Below are positions 36,125-43,637 of a stretch of 64,000 bases of DNA, in pieces. The stretch is from Hyphomicrobiales bacterium. Lineage in GTDB: Bacteria > Pseudomonadota > Alphaproteobacteria > Rhizobiales > Rhizobiaceae. The position numbers were made by a program, and so were the translations under genes. Location of the stretch: NCBI GenBank assembly GCA_900472785.1, contig UCJH01000026.1:1459-65458 (forward strand). The letters run 5' to 3'. Position 1 is the first letter of the stretch. Each line of letters starts with the position of its first letter. The notes beneath the pieces were generated by a model, which saw only the letters and a program-made list of their open reading frames with translations, was not told the origin of the DNA and made no database searches.

Positions 36125-36290
36125 GCCCTTGCAACGCCAAACTTTTCGTCCTTGCCACAATTTAAACGCCGGCCCGTGCGACGGCGCGGACTGTGGCTGG
36201 TCAATGGCTGTGTTTTCCCGCATCCGTTGCCGCGATACCACGGGGCAACTATTTCTATAGGTGCATGCTAGGCACGGACGGCGCGAATGG

Positions 36291-36327
36291 GTTACAGCAG
36301 GACCATTGCAGAAACGGTCGCTGTAAC
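36291..36327. repeat. Interrupted inverted repeat in the thiQ-M48 gap
   Basis: GTTACAGC (36291-36298) and GACC (36301-36304) pair exactly with GGTC (36316-36319) and GCTGTAAC (36320-36327), leaving an AG bulge and an 11-nt loop. It lies in the 300-nt stretch 36125-36424, which otherwise shows no gene, about 100 nt before the M48 protease start. It could be an operator, or a hairpin in a 5' leader. Confidence 0.5.
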
Positions 36328-36424
36328 TATGTACCGGGCTGTTATGAATAGTGAATTTGCCGCTGGACGCCTGGCTGCGGATTCCTTGCAAGGCAGGCAC
36401 GATAGACTGGGAATGAGCTGAGGC

Positions 36425-37936
36425 ATGAACAGGAAGACAGGCACAGATCACGTGCGACCCGCCAGGCGCCTCGGCGTCTCGCTGCGTAGCGCTGCCGGAT
36501 TGCTGGCCGTGCTGCTCCTGTCCGCATGCCAGTCGGTCATCGAGCAGACCTATGAGCCAAGTGTCTCGCCCTCGCAGAACCCGCAGATCGTCGATGAGGT
36601 CCAGAAGAACGATCCTCGTGCGCAGGTGGGTGCGCGCGAACATCCAAGGATCGTCGCGAGCTATGGCGGCGAATACAAGGATGCAAGGACCGAGCGTCTG
36701 GTGGCCCGCATCGCCGGCGCGCTGACGGCCGTGTCGGAAAATCCGAACCAGTCCTATCGCATCACCATCCTCAATTCCCCGGCGATCAACGCCTTTGCCC
36801 TGCCGGGCGGCTATCTCTACGTCACGCGCGGCCTGCTGGCGCTTGCCAACGATGCATCGGAGGTGGCGGCCGTGCTGTCGCACGAAATGGCCCACGTGAC
36901 GGCGAACCACGGCATCGAGCGCCAGCAGCGCGAAGAAGCGGAAGTCATTGCCAGCCGCGTCGTTTCCGAGGTTTTGTCCAGCGATCTCGCCGGCAAGCAG
37001 GCACTTGCCCGCGGCAAGCTGCGGCTGGCGGCCTTCTCGCGCAATCAGGAACTGCAGGCCGACGTCATCGGCGTGCGCATGCTGGGCGAGGCCGGATACG
37101 ACGCCTATGCCGCGGCCCGGTTCCTCGATTCCATGGCTGCCTACAGCCGCTACTCGTCTGTCGATCCGGATTCGGACCAGAGCCTCGACTTCCTCTCCAG
37201 CCATCCGAATGCGCCGCAGCGCGTCGATCTGGCGCGTCGCCACGCCCGGGCGTTCGGACCAGAGGGTGCGACGGGCGATCGCGGGCGCGATTATTATCTC
37301 GCCGGCATTGATGGACTTCTGTACGGCGATAGCCCGCAGGAGGGCTATGTCCGCGGTCAGACGTTCCTGCACGGCAAGCTTGGCATTCGTTTCGACGTGC
37401 CGAACGGTTTCCAGATCGACAACAAGGCGGAAGCGGTTCTCGCCACCGGGCCGGGCGACATCGCCATTCGCTTCGACGGCGTGGCCGATCCGAAGCGCCG
37501 CAGTCTTACGGAGTATATCGCCAGCGGCTGGGTCACCGGCCTGCAGCCGGACACGATCAAGCCGACGACGATCAACGGATTGGAAGCAGCGACCGCACGG
37601 GCCTCTGCCGACCGGTGGGATTTCGATGTCACCGTGATGCGCATCGATACGCAGATTTACCGTTTCCTGACGGCCGTGCCGAAGGATTCGCCTGCGCTGG
37701 AGCCGACGGCGAATGCTTTGCGCGCCTCCTTCCGCCGGATGACGCCGCAGGAAACGGCGGCGCTGAAGCCGTTGCGCGTGCGGATCGTCACGGCCCGTCC
37801 CGGCGACACGCTGGCAACCCTCTCGGCCCGCATGATGGGCACGGATCGCAAGCTCGATCTCTTCCGGCTGATCAATGCCATGCAGGTTTCGTCCACGGTC
37901 AAGGCCGGCGACAAGGTCAAGATTATTTCGGAATAG
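36425..37936 (+). CDS. M48-family zinc metalloprotease lipoprotein (BepA-like)
   Basis: 503-residue predicted lipoprotein: an N-terminal signal with lipobox LLLSAC (Cys about 36), then an M48 peptidase domain with the zinc motif HEMAH in VLSHEMAHVTANHG and the third ligand Glu in RNQELQADVIGVRML. A further HPNAPQR segment is typical of BepA/LoiP-type quality-control proteases that degrade misassembled outer-membrane proteins. The C-terminal ~190 residues end in a LysM-like segment (TARPGDTLATLSARMMGTDRKLDLFRLINAM...VKAGDKVKII), which may bind peptidoglycan. E. coli BepA carries TPRs at this end instead. Convergent with rpoH2. Confidence 0.9.
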   Translation: MNRKTGTDHVRPARRLGVSLRSAAGLLAVLLLSACQSVIEQTYEPSVSPSQNPQIVDEVQKNDPRAQVGAREHPRIVASYGGEYKDARTERLVARIAGALTAVSENPNQSYRITILNSPAINAFALPGGYLYVTRGLLALANDASEVAAVLSHEMAHVTANHGIERQQREEAEVIASRVVSEVLSSDLAGKQALARGKLRLAAFSRNQELQADVIGVRMLGEAGYDAYAAARFLDSMAAYSRYSSVDPDSDQSLDFLSSHPNAPQRVDLARRHARAFGPEGATGDRGRDYYLAGIDGLLYGDSPQEGYVRGQTFLHGKLGIRFDVPNGFQIDNKAEAVLATGPGDIAIRFDGVADPKRRSLTEYIASGWVTGLQPDTIKPTTINGLEAATARASADRWDFDVTVMRIDTQIYRFLTAVPKDSPALEPTANALRASFRRMTPQETAALKPLRVRIVTARPGDTLATLSARMMGTDRKLDLFRLINAMQVSSTVKAGDKVKIISE

Positions 37937-37999
37937 GTTTGTTGCACCCCAAGCAACGGTCCGCCCGCAGTCCCGCGGCGCCTCTCCCATAACGGAAGA

Positions 38000-38020
38000 A
38001 GCCCGCCGGTAGGGCGGGCT
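38000..38020 (-). terminator. Terminator between M48 protease and rpoH2
   Basis: An 8-bp stem AGCCCGCC/GGCGGGCT (38000-38007 with 38013-38020) sits 25 nt after the rpoH2 stop codon on its strand and is followed there by CTTCTTCC. The hairpin can serve the convergent M48 gene too. Confidence 0.7.
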
Positions 38021-38044
38021 CCGTCAGTCATGCAACGGTTTCGC

Positions 38045-38914
38045 TCAGTGCGCTGTCATCGCCAGGACGGGAGCCTGCGCGACGAGGGCGATCTTGAGCT
38101 TTTCCAGAGCTCTGGTCTCGATCTGGCGGACACGTTCCTTGGAGATGCCGAGATTGACGCCGAGCTCTTCGAGCGTCGCACCCTCGTCCGAAAGGCGGCG
38201 CGCCCGGATAATCTTCATCTCGCGCTCGTTCAACTGCTCAAGCGCATTGCCAAGCCACTGGCGACGGCGCTCCTGATCGATCATATCGCTGACCTGTTCA
38301 TCCGGCAGGGGTGCGTTGCAGGCAAGCAGGTCGAGCTTCTCGCCGCCGTCGGCATCACCGCCGGCCGAGATCGGCGCCTGCAGCGAAGCGTCATTGCCGG
38401 AAAGCCGGGCATCCATGGTCTGGACATCGGCCAGGCTGACGCCAAGCGCGACGGCGATCTCTTCGTGAATGGCCTGCGCGGTCAGCTGGCGGTCGCCCTG
38501 AGCGAGTTTCGCACGCAGGCGGCGGAGATTGAAGAACAGCGCCTTCTGGGCGGAACTCGTGCCGCCGCGAACGATCGACCAGTTCCGCAGGACGTAATCC
38601 TGCATCGAGGCACGGATCCACCAGGTGGCATAGGTCGAAAAGCGCACTTCGCGGCTCGGTTCGAACCGGGCCGCGGCCTCGAGCAACCCGATATGGCCTT
38701 CCTGCACCAGGTCGCTCATCGAAAGGCCGAAGTTTCTGAATTTCCCCGCCATGGAGATGACCAGGCGCATATGGGCCATGGCGATCTTGTTGCGTGCGTT
38801 CTGATCGTCGTTGTCTTTCCAGGCCTGGGCCAAAGCCTGCTCTTCATGGCGCTCCAGATAGGGGGCCGCCATGGCAATCTTGATCATGCGCCGGTCTGCA
38901 GAGAGGTTCTTCAT
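38045..38914 (-). CDS. rpoH2: RNA polymerase sigma-32 type factor RpoH2
   Basis: 289-residue heat-shock-type sigma factor. Region 2 is complete (AHMRLVISMAGKFRNFGLSMSDLVQEGHIGLLEAAARFEP, then VRFSTYATWWIRASMQDYVLRNW), the RpoH-box QKALFFNLRR is present, and region 4 ends with the helix-turn-helix LEELGVNLGISKERVRQIETRALEKLK. The 289-residue length and the sequence favour the second rhizobial copy, RpoH2, which serves oxidative and late-stress responses, over RpoH1. An EcfG-type promoter lies about 190 nt upstream, which fits the known control of rpoH2 by the general-stress sigma factor in Ensifer. Confidence 0.9.
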   Translation of the reverse strand: MKNLSADRRMIKIAMAAPYLERHEEQALAQAWKDNDDQNARNKIAMAHMRLVISMAGKFRNFGLSMSDLVQEGHIGLLEAAARFEPSREVRFSTYATWWIRASMQDYVLRNWSIVRGGTSSAQKALFFNLRRLRAKLAQGDRQLTAQAIHEEIAVALGVSLADVQTMDARLSGNDASLQAPISAGGDADGGEKLDLLACNAPLPDEQVSDMIDQERRRQWLGNALEQLNEREMKIIRARRLSDEGATLEELGVNLGISKERVRQIETRALEKLKIALVAQAPVLAMTAH

Positions 38915-39105
38915 CGGCTACTCCTGACAGGGCACCGTTGTGCCGTTTGAGCGTTCGGTCGATAAGTCTTCCGGTATTTCGCCGTCTGGCCGTTGACGCT
39001 GGGGAGATGCGCCCTACATTTTTCGTTACGGACCTGGCAGAATAGCGGATCGAGGCATTCGAACCGGAGTGCTGTGCGCAGACGCACGCACACCGGACGC
39101 CATTC

Positions 39106-39130
39106 AACGCGCTGCCGGTGAAAAGGTTCC
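39106..39130 (-). promoter_or_regulatory. EcfG/RpoE2-type promoter of rpoH2
   Basis: On the minus strand GGAAC (39130-39126) is followed by exactly 16 nt and CGTT (39109-39106). This matches the general-stress ECF promoter consensus of alphaproteobacteria in both boxes and spacing. Start of transcription would be near 39100, giving a leader of about 185 nt before the rpoH2 ATG. Confidence 0.75.
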
Positions 39131-39232
39131 TCCTTTTGTCGATCATCCCGGTTTTTCCTGAGGCGTTTTTATCGGTGCCGCCGAGCGCCCGTACCGGATT
39201 TTCTGTGCGTGCAGGATTTTTCCCGCTTGAAG

Positions 39233-39259
39233 CAAAAGTTAAAAAAGCGTTAACTTTTG
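39233..39259. repeat. AT-rich perfect inverted repeat between rpoH2 and GNAT genes
   Basis: CAAAAGTTAA (39233-39242) and TTAACTTTTG (39250-39259) are exact complements with a 7-nt loop. The repeat lies in the 435-nt divergent region 38915-39349, whose other recognisable element is the EcfG promoter; I see no gene in it. The AT-rich palindrome may bind a regulator of the GNAT gene 90 nt downstream. Confidence 0.45.
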
Positions 39260-39349
39260 TTGGCATTCCCCAAAAATCACCTGTGGGAACACGTTGAAGG
39301 GTGATCATGCGGGATTCCTGTAGGTGCGGCATGAGTCTAGAGTTTCGCT

Positions 39350-39856
39350 ATGAAAACACTGTCAATTGATGTCCGTCCGGGGGAGCCGAGAGACGCCTGT
39401 GCAATATCGGACGTTCACCGTGTCTCCTGGCTGCAGGCCTATGGGGGCCTGATCCCGCACAAGCCGCTCAACCAGATGGTCGATCGGCGGAATGAAGGCT
39501 GGTGGCGCAAGGCGACACGCGGTCCGGCGACGCTTCTGGTCGTCGATGTCGCCGGCGTGATCGCCGGCTACGCGACGCTCGGCCTCAATCGTGCTCGTGC
39601 GCTGCCGCAGGAAGGCGAGGTCTACGAAATCTACCTGCGGCCGGAATATCAGGGGATAGGCCTTGGCCGCATCCTGTTTGGAGAAGCCAAGAACCTTCTC
39701 AGATCTCTCGGTTGCCAGGGATTGGTCGTCTGGTGCCTCGAGGACAGCCATCACGCCGATCGCTTTTTCCGAACGGCTGGCGGGCGCGATATGTGCGAGG
39801 GCATGGAAGATTTCGGCGAAAAGAACCTCAAGAAAATCGGATATATCTGGGACTGA
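39350..39856 (+). CDS. GNAT-family N-acetyltransferase
   Basis: 168-residue acetyl-CoA-dependent transferase. The fold is seen in VRPGEPRDACAISDVHRVSWLQAYGGLI (N-terminal helix pair), LLVVDVAGVIAGYATLG, and the acetyl-CoA motif EIYLRPEYQGIGLGRILFGEAKNLLRSLG with the Q-G-x-G-x-G/A pyrophosphate loop. The substrate is not known. The frame begins at the ATG at 39350. The gene converges with a secreted-protein gene, with 6 nt between their stop codons. Confidence 0.88.
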   Translation: MKTLSIDVRPGEPRDACAISDVHRVSWLQAYGGLIPHKPLNQMVDRRNEGWWRKATRGPATLLVVDVAGVIAGYATLGLNRARALPQEGEVYEIYLRPEYQGIGLGRILFGEAKNLLRSLGCQGLVVWCLEDSHHADRFFRTAGGRDMCEGMEDFGEKNLKKIGYIWD

Positions 39857-39862
39857 AGGTCT

Positions 39863-40474
39863 TTATTCCGGAAGATGCCGCGATGGCTCGCCGGCCTTGG
39901 GGCCGCGAAGCCCGTGGTAGACGGGTTCGTCCACGCCGCACGTGAATCCCGGCGCGATCCCGTCGGCTATGCTTCGGGCGAGGCTGTTGGGATTGACGTT
40001 GGCAAGCGCATCGACATAGCCGGCGATACAACTTTTTCCGGCGCCTGGCTGCGCCACGGTCGAGACCACCAGAACCTGTCCCCTGAGCGCATCTGATGTC
40101 ATGCCGGTATCTGGATCGGGATTGTCGACGAACCAGCGCAGGATGGTGGCGACAGGCTTGCCGTTCCGGCCGAGCCTCCATTCGATCTTGTTGGCCGTGC
40201 GGTTGAAATGACCGAAGGTTTCGAAAGCCTCGTCGATATAGCGCTTGTCCGCCTGCCCGAACAGCGTCGAGAACCGCAGATCGCCTTCACTGGCGTAGAC
40301 GGGATAGCCGGGCAGACCCGGGCATTTGAAGGTGATGCTGATATCCTCCTCGACCGAGAGCGTCTCGCATGCCTTGTAGTCGAGATCCGTGTAGCTGCTG
40401 TCGTTTGCGGATGCATCCCGTGCACCCGTCGCGGCCAGGCAAAAAAAGAGAAGATGGAAAGGCCGTAAGCCCAT
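39863..40474 (-). CDS. Secreted protein of unknown function with four cysteines
   Basis: 203-residue product with an N-terminal signal ([23 protein letters not shown]) and a mature part with four cysteines ([27 protein letters not shown]), enough for two disulfides. The order of segments (YKACETL...[22 protein letters not shown]...[17 protein letters not shown]-like) recurs in exported proteins of rhizobia, but I cannot name a family. Next to a GNAT gene, convergent, and upstream of ppa on the other strand. Codon use agrees with surrounding genes. Confidence 0.65.
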   Translation of the reverse strand: MGLRPFHLLFFCLAATGARDASANDSSYTDLDYKACETLSVEEDISITFKCPGLPGYPVYASEGDLRFSTLFGQADKRYIDEAFETFGHFNRTANKIEWRLGRNGKPVATILRWFVDNPDPDTGMTSDALRGQVLVVSTVAQPGAGKSCIAGYVDALANVNPNSLARSIADGIAPGFTCGVDEPVYHGLRGPKAGEPSRHLPE

Positions 40475-40642
40475 GGCTGTGCTCCCTTTGCTGGAAAGTT
40501 TTCTCCAATAGGCTTGCTTCGGTCAAGCGTGTGTTCTCGCGGAACAGGCCAATTTCAGCCCGGAAACGAAAGTCATGTTGCGTTGCCGCATGTTTCGCTT
40601 TATCGGGTTTCCAGCATTTCATCGCTGATCTGGGAGACACAT

Positions 40643-41179
40643 ATGCGTATTGACGCAATTTCCATCGGAAAAAATCCACCGGAAGATATCAACGTCATTG
40701 TCGAGGTGCCCGTCGGCGGCCATCCGATCAAGTATGAAATGGACAAGGAAGCCGGTACGCTGGTCGTCGATCGCTTTCTCTATACGCCGATGACCTACCC
40801 GGGCAATTACGGCTTCGTTCCGCACACGCTGTCCGACGACGGCGACCCGATCGACGTTCTGATCGCTTCGACGCGTCCGCTGGTGCCGGGCTGCGTCATC
40901 AATGTGCGCCCGATCGGCGTGATGATGATGGAAGACAATTCCGGCAAGGACGAAAAAGTCATCGCCGTGCCGAATTATCACCTGACCAAGCGCTACGACA
41001 AGGTCAAGGACTACACCGACCTGCCGGAAATCACCCTGCAGCAGATCGAGCACTTCTTCGAGCACTACAAGGATCTGGAGCCCGGAAAGTGGGTCAAGAT
41101 CTTCGGCTGGAAGGATGCCGACACGGCCCGCCAGCTGATCGTCGAGGCGATCGAGCGTGCCAAGGTAGCCAAGAAGTAA
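40643..41179 (+). CDS. ppa: Inorganic pyrophosphatase
   Basis: Hydrolyses pyrophosphate to phosphate and pulls forward the synthesis of nucleic acids and proteins. The 178-residue product is a normal-length family I enzyme with all active-site blocks: [50 protein letters not shown] (metal-binding aspartates) and the [14 protein letters not shown] end. The start at 40643 has GGGAGAC before it; the frame is open further upstream without conserved sequence. A strong terminator follows. Confidence 0.97.
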   Translation: MRIDAISIGKNPPEDINVIVEVPVGGHPIKYEMDKEAGTLVVDRFLYTPMTYPGNYGFVPHTLSDDGDPIDVLIASTRPLVPGCVINVRPIGVMMMEDNSGKDEKVIAVPNYHLTKRYDKVKDYTDLPEITLQQIEHFFEHYKDLEPGKWVKIFGWKDADTARQLIVEAIERAKVAKK

Positions 41180-41197
41180 GTCGTTTCATCACGACAA

Positions 41198-41233
41198 AAA
41201 ACACCTCCGGTTCTATCGATCCGGAGGTGTTTC
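41198..41233. terminator. Bidirectional terminator between ppa and yggT
   Basis: A 13-bp perfect stem (41198-41210 with 41221-41233) with an A tract on its left and T's on its right lies between the convergent ppa and YggT-family genes, so it can end both transcripts. Confidence 0.9.
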
Positions 41234-41293
41234 TGTTTCGGGCTCTTGCTTCCGGTTTTGCGCGTCATATGTGACGCGCAACGTTGTGACCGA

Positions 41294-41593
41294 TCAGTTG
41301 ATGCCGAGGAGAGCCGGCGCGATCGTCGTGTTGAGAAAGAGCTGCAGGAAGTACAGGATGACCAGGACAACAAGCGGTGAAAGATCGACGCCGCCCATGT
41401 TCGGCAGGATGCGGCGGATCGGGCGATAGAGCGGTTCGGTCAGCTGGTACAGCGAGCGTCCGATCATGTTGATTGCCTGATTGTTCACGTTGATCACGTT
41501 GAAGGCGTAGAGCCAGGAGAAGATGGCCGATGCGATGATCAGGAACCATGCAATATTGATGATGAAGTTCAGTGTGCCAATGACAGCAATCAT
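41294..41593 (-). CDS. YggT-family membrane protein
   Basis: 99-residue inner-membrane protein with two to three hydrophobic helices: IGTLNFIINIAWFLIIASAIFSWLYAF, the conserved polar loop LYQLTEPLYRPIRRILPNMGGVDLSPL and VVLVILYFLQLFL. The YGGT motif region (TEPLYRPIRR) is diagnostic. YggT-type proteins are linked to osmotic tolerance and, in related phototrophs, to membrane complex placement; the role here is unknown. The ATG at 41593 has GGAGAC upstream. Confidence 0.9.
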   Translation of the reverse strand: MIAVIGTLNFIINIAWFLIIASAIFSWLYAFNVINVNNQAINMIGRSLYQLTEPLYRPIRRILPNMGGVDLSPLVVLVILYFLQLFLNTTIAPALLGIN

Positions 41594-41727
41594 GCCAGTC
41601 TCCAATTCGTTGTTGACAGACATGTAGACATTGACGACTAAACCGGCAAGTCCGTGTCGGGTAGCGGTTGAAACATGTTTAATGGGGGTGCCGGCGTTGC
41701 GCGACCCCGCAAGAAAGAGACTGCCGC

Positions 41728-43005
41728 ATGTCCTCCATTCAAGGCGCAGACCGGTTTGCGGCTTTCCGCCATGTTTCCTATACACGTTTCTTCTTCGCCC
41801 GATTCCTGGCGTCCTTCGCGATCCAGATTGTCAGCGTCTCCGTTGGCTGGCAGATGTACGAACAGACGCAGAATACGCTTTATCTCGGCTTGATCGGCCT
41901 CTTTCAATTCCTGCCGTCGCTGATCCTCATGCTGGTGACCGGTTCGGTCGCCGACCGCTACAACCGTCGTGCCATCGTCTCCATCTGCATGGTGCTCAGC
42001 GCTCTTTGCGCAGCGGCCCTTCTGGCTTTGACGATCGCCGACGCCTTTTCGCCCTGGCCGGTCTTCGCGATCCTGATCGTCTTCGGCATCGAGCGCGCCT
42101 TCATGGCGCCGGCGGTGCAGTCGCTGGCGCCCAATCTCGTTCCGCCTCAGGATCTGTCGAACGCCATTGCCTGGAATTCCTCCTCCTGGCAGACGGCCGC
42201 CATCATCGGCCCTGTCGCCGGCGGCCTGCTCTACGGCGCAAGCGCTGTCGTCGCCTATTCGGTGGCGCTCGGCTTTCTGGTATTGTCGGCCATCCTTGTC
42301 TTCCTGATCGAAAAGCCGGAGCAGCGGACGTTGCGCGAGCCAACCAACTGGTCGTCGATTCTGGCCGGCTTCCGCTTCATTCGTTCGGAAAAGGTCGTGC
42401 TCGGCGCGATCTCGCTCGATCTCTTCGCGGTCCTGCTGGGTGGCGCCGTGGCGCTGATGCCGGTGTTTGCCAGCGAAATCCTCGTGCTCGGGCCGCTCGG
42501 TCTCGGGCTCCTGCGCTCCGCTCCGGGCATCGGCGCCATCGTGGTCGCGATCTTGCTTGCGACCTACCCCATCCGTCACCATGCCGGCACCCTGATGTTC
42601 GCGGGCGTAGCGCTGTTCGGCGTTGGCACGGTCGTCTTCGGTCTGTCGCAGGTGGCCTGGCTGTCGATCGCTGCGTTGATGCTGATGGGTGCCGCCGATA
42701 TGATCTCGGTCTATGTCCGCGAAACGCTGATCGCGCTCTGGACGCCGGATGCCGTGCGCGGCCGCGTCAATGCCGTGAACATGGTCTTTATCGGCGCCTC
42801 GAACGAACTGGGCGAGTTTCGTGCCGGTACCATGGCGCACGTGATCGGCGCTGTCCCGGCCGTGGTGATCGGCGGTCTTGGTACGCTGGCTGTCTCGATC
42901 ATCTGGGCGCTGGGTTTTCCGCAACTGCGCAGGATCGATTCGCTGGATGCGCCCGCCCATGTGGTCGAGCGACCGGAAGCTGCAGATCCGACTGCGGTGC
43001 TCTGA
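41728..43005 (+). CDS. MFS transporter (EntS/DUF894 type)
   Basis: 425-residue 12-helix transporter. The N-terminus FAAFRHVSYTRFFFARFLASFAIQIVSVSVGWQMYE is typical of the EntS-like MFS_3 group; motif A appears as GSVADRYNRRAIV and the cytoplasmic loop as EKPEQRTLREPTNW. EntS exports enterobactin, but the broader group moves many substrates. No siderophore gene is near. It is divergent from the YggT-family gene; a TerB-family gene follows on the opposite strand. Confidence 0.88.
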   Translation: MSSIQGADRFAAFRHVSYTRFFFARFLASFAIQIVSVSVGWQMYEQTQNTLYLGLIGLFQFLPSLILMLVTGSVADRYNRRAIVSICMVLSALCAAALLALTIADAFSPWPVFAILIVFGIERAFMAPAVQSLAPNLVPPQDLSNAIAWNSSSWQTAAIIGPVAGGLLYGASAVVAYSVALGFLVLSAILVFLIEKPEQRTLREPTNWSSILAGFRFIRSEKVVLGAISLDLFAVLLGGAVALMPVFASEILVLGPLGLGLLRSAPGIGAIVVAILLATYPIRHHAGTLMFAGVALFGVGTVVFGLSQVAWLSIAALMLMGAADMISVYVRETLIALWTPDAVRGRVNAVNMVFIGASNELGEFRAGTMAHVIGAVPAVVIGGLGTLAVSIIWALGFPQLRRIDSLDAPAHVVERPEAADPTAVL

Positions 43006-43120
43006 CGGGCGTAAGCGATAGTCCGGCAGGCGGAGGCCGATCGAACAGGCTGTATCAGTTCAAGCGGACAGGCGGCTTAGTCCGGTCCGGTGCGTCGCGA
43101 TGGCCAAAGAGCATCTCGCC

Positions 43121-43609
43121 TTACAGCTCCTGTGGCGCCTCGGCCTCCTCCGCAACCTCGAGCTTGGCCGCCACTTCCTGCCGCTTGATGATGCGATCGC
43201 GCCCCGAAACGCCCAGAAGATCGGCGATGCGCCAGATCACATGGTCTTCCATCTCGCTCCGCTTTCCATCGGCGTAGACGATTTCCCACAGCATGCCGAC
43301 AAGGTCGATCCGCTGCTCCTCGGAAAAATGCCGCTTGATGTCGGAGGTAAAGCGGAAGAAATCGATGGCCTGGCTCTCCGCCGTCTCGCCGGCGGCAATC
43401 AGCGCGTTGAGCGTGGAGTCGTCGAGCTTGTAATGATCCTTGATCATTCCACGGACTTTTTTCCGTTCCGATTCCAGCGTTTCGCCGTCTGCATCCATGA
43501 CCTGGATGCAGAGCGCCATCACGGCAATGCGTGGATCGCCCGCCTCGATCACGGTCGGGGAGGTGGCTTCCGTCAGGCTTTCGAGAAAAGCGCGAAATCG
43601 TTCAAACAT
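43121..43609 (-). CDS. TerB-family tellurite-resistance-like protein
   Basis: 162-residue all-helical TerB-fold protein with its acidic metal-site pattern (MALCIQVMDADGETLESERKKVRGMIKDHY, then LVGMLWEIVYADGKRSEMEDHVIWRIADLLGVS), in which two D-x-D/E-like clusters mirror each other. Single TerB proteins in alphaproteobacteria are common and not proof of tellurite resistance. Stop codons of the MFS gene and this gene converge; the hemY gene ends upstream on the same strand, 28 nt before the TerB start codon region. Confidence 0.88.
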   Translation of the reverse strand: MFERFRAFLESLTEATSPTVIEAGDPRIAVMALCIQVMDADGETLESERKKVRGMIKDHYKLDDSTLNALIAAGETAESQAIDFFRFTSDIKRHFSEEQRIDLVGMLWEIVYADGKRSEMEDHVIWRIADLLGVSGRDRIIKRQEVAAKLEVAEEAEAPQEL

Positions 43610-43637
43610 GTCGGTCCGAAAAATGGGAGATCAAAAA

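Noticed and set aside
35525-37990. Minus-strand open frame of over 800 codons opposite thiQ and the M48 protease gene
   Set aside because: It spans two genes and their gap without domain evidence; high G+C removes stop codons in this frame.
38844-39332. Possible extra gene between rpoH2 and the GNAT gene
   Set aside because: The frame overlaps the rpoH2 start, has no ribosome site and no conserved segments; the region is better explained as promoter DNA.
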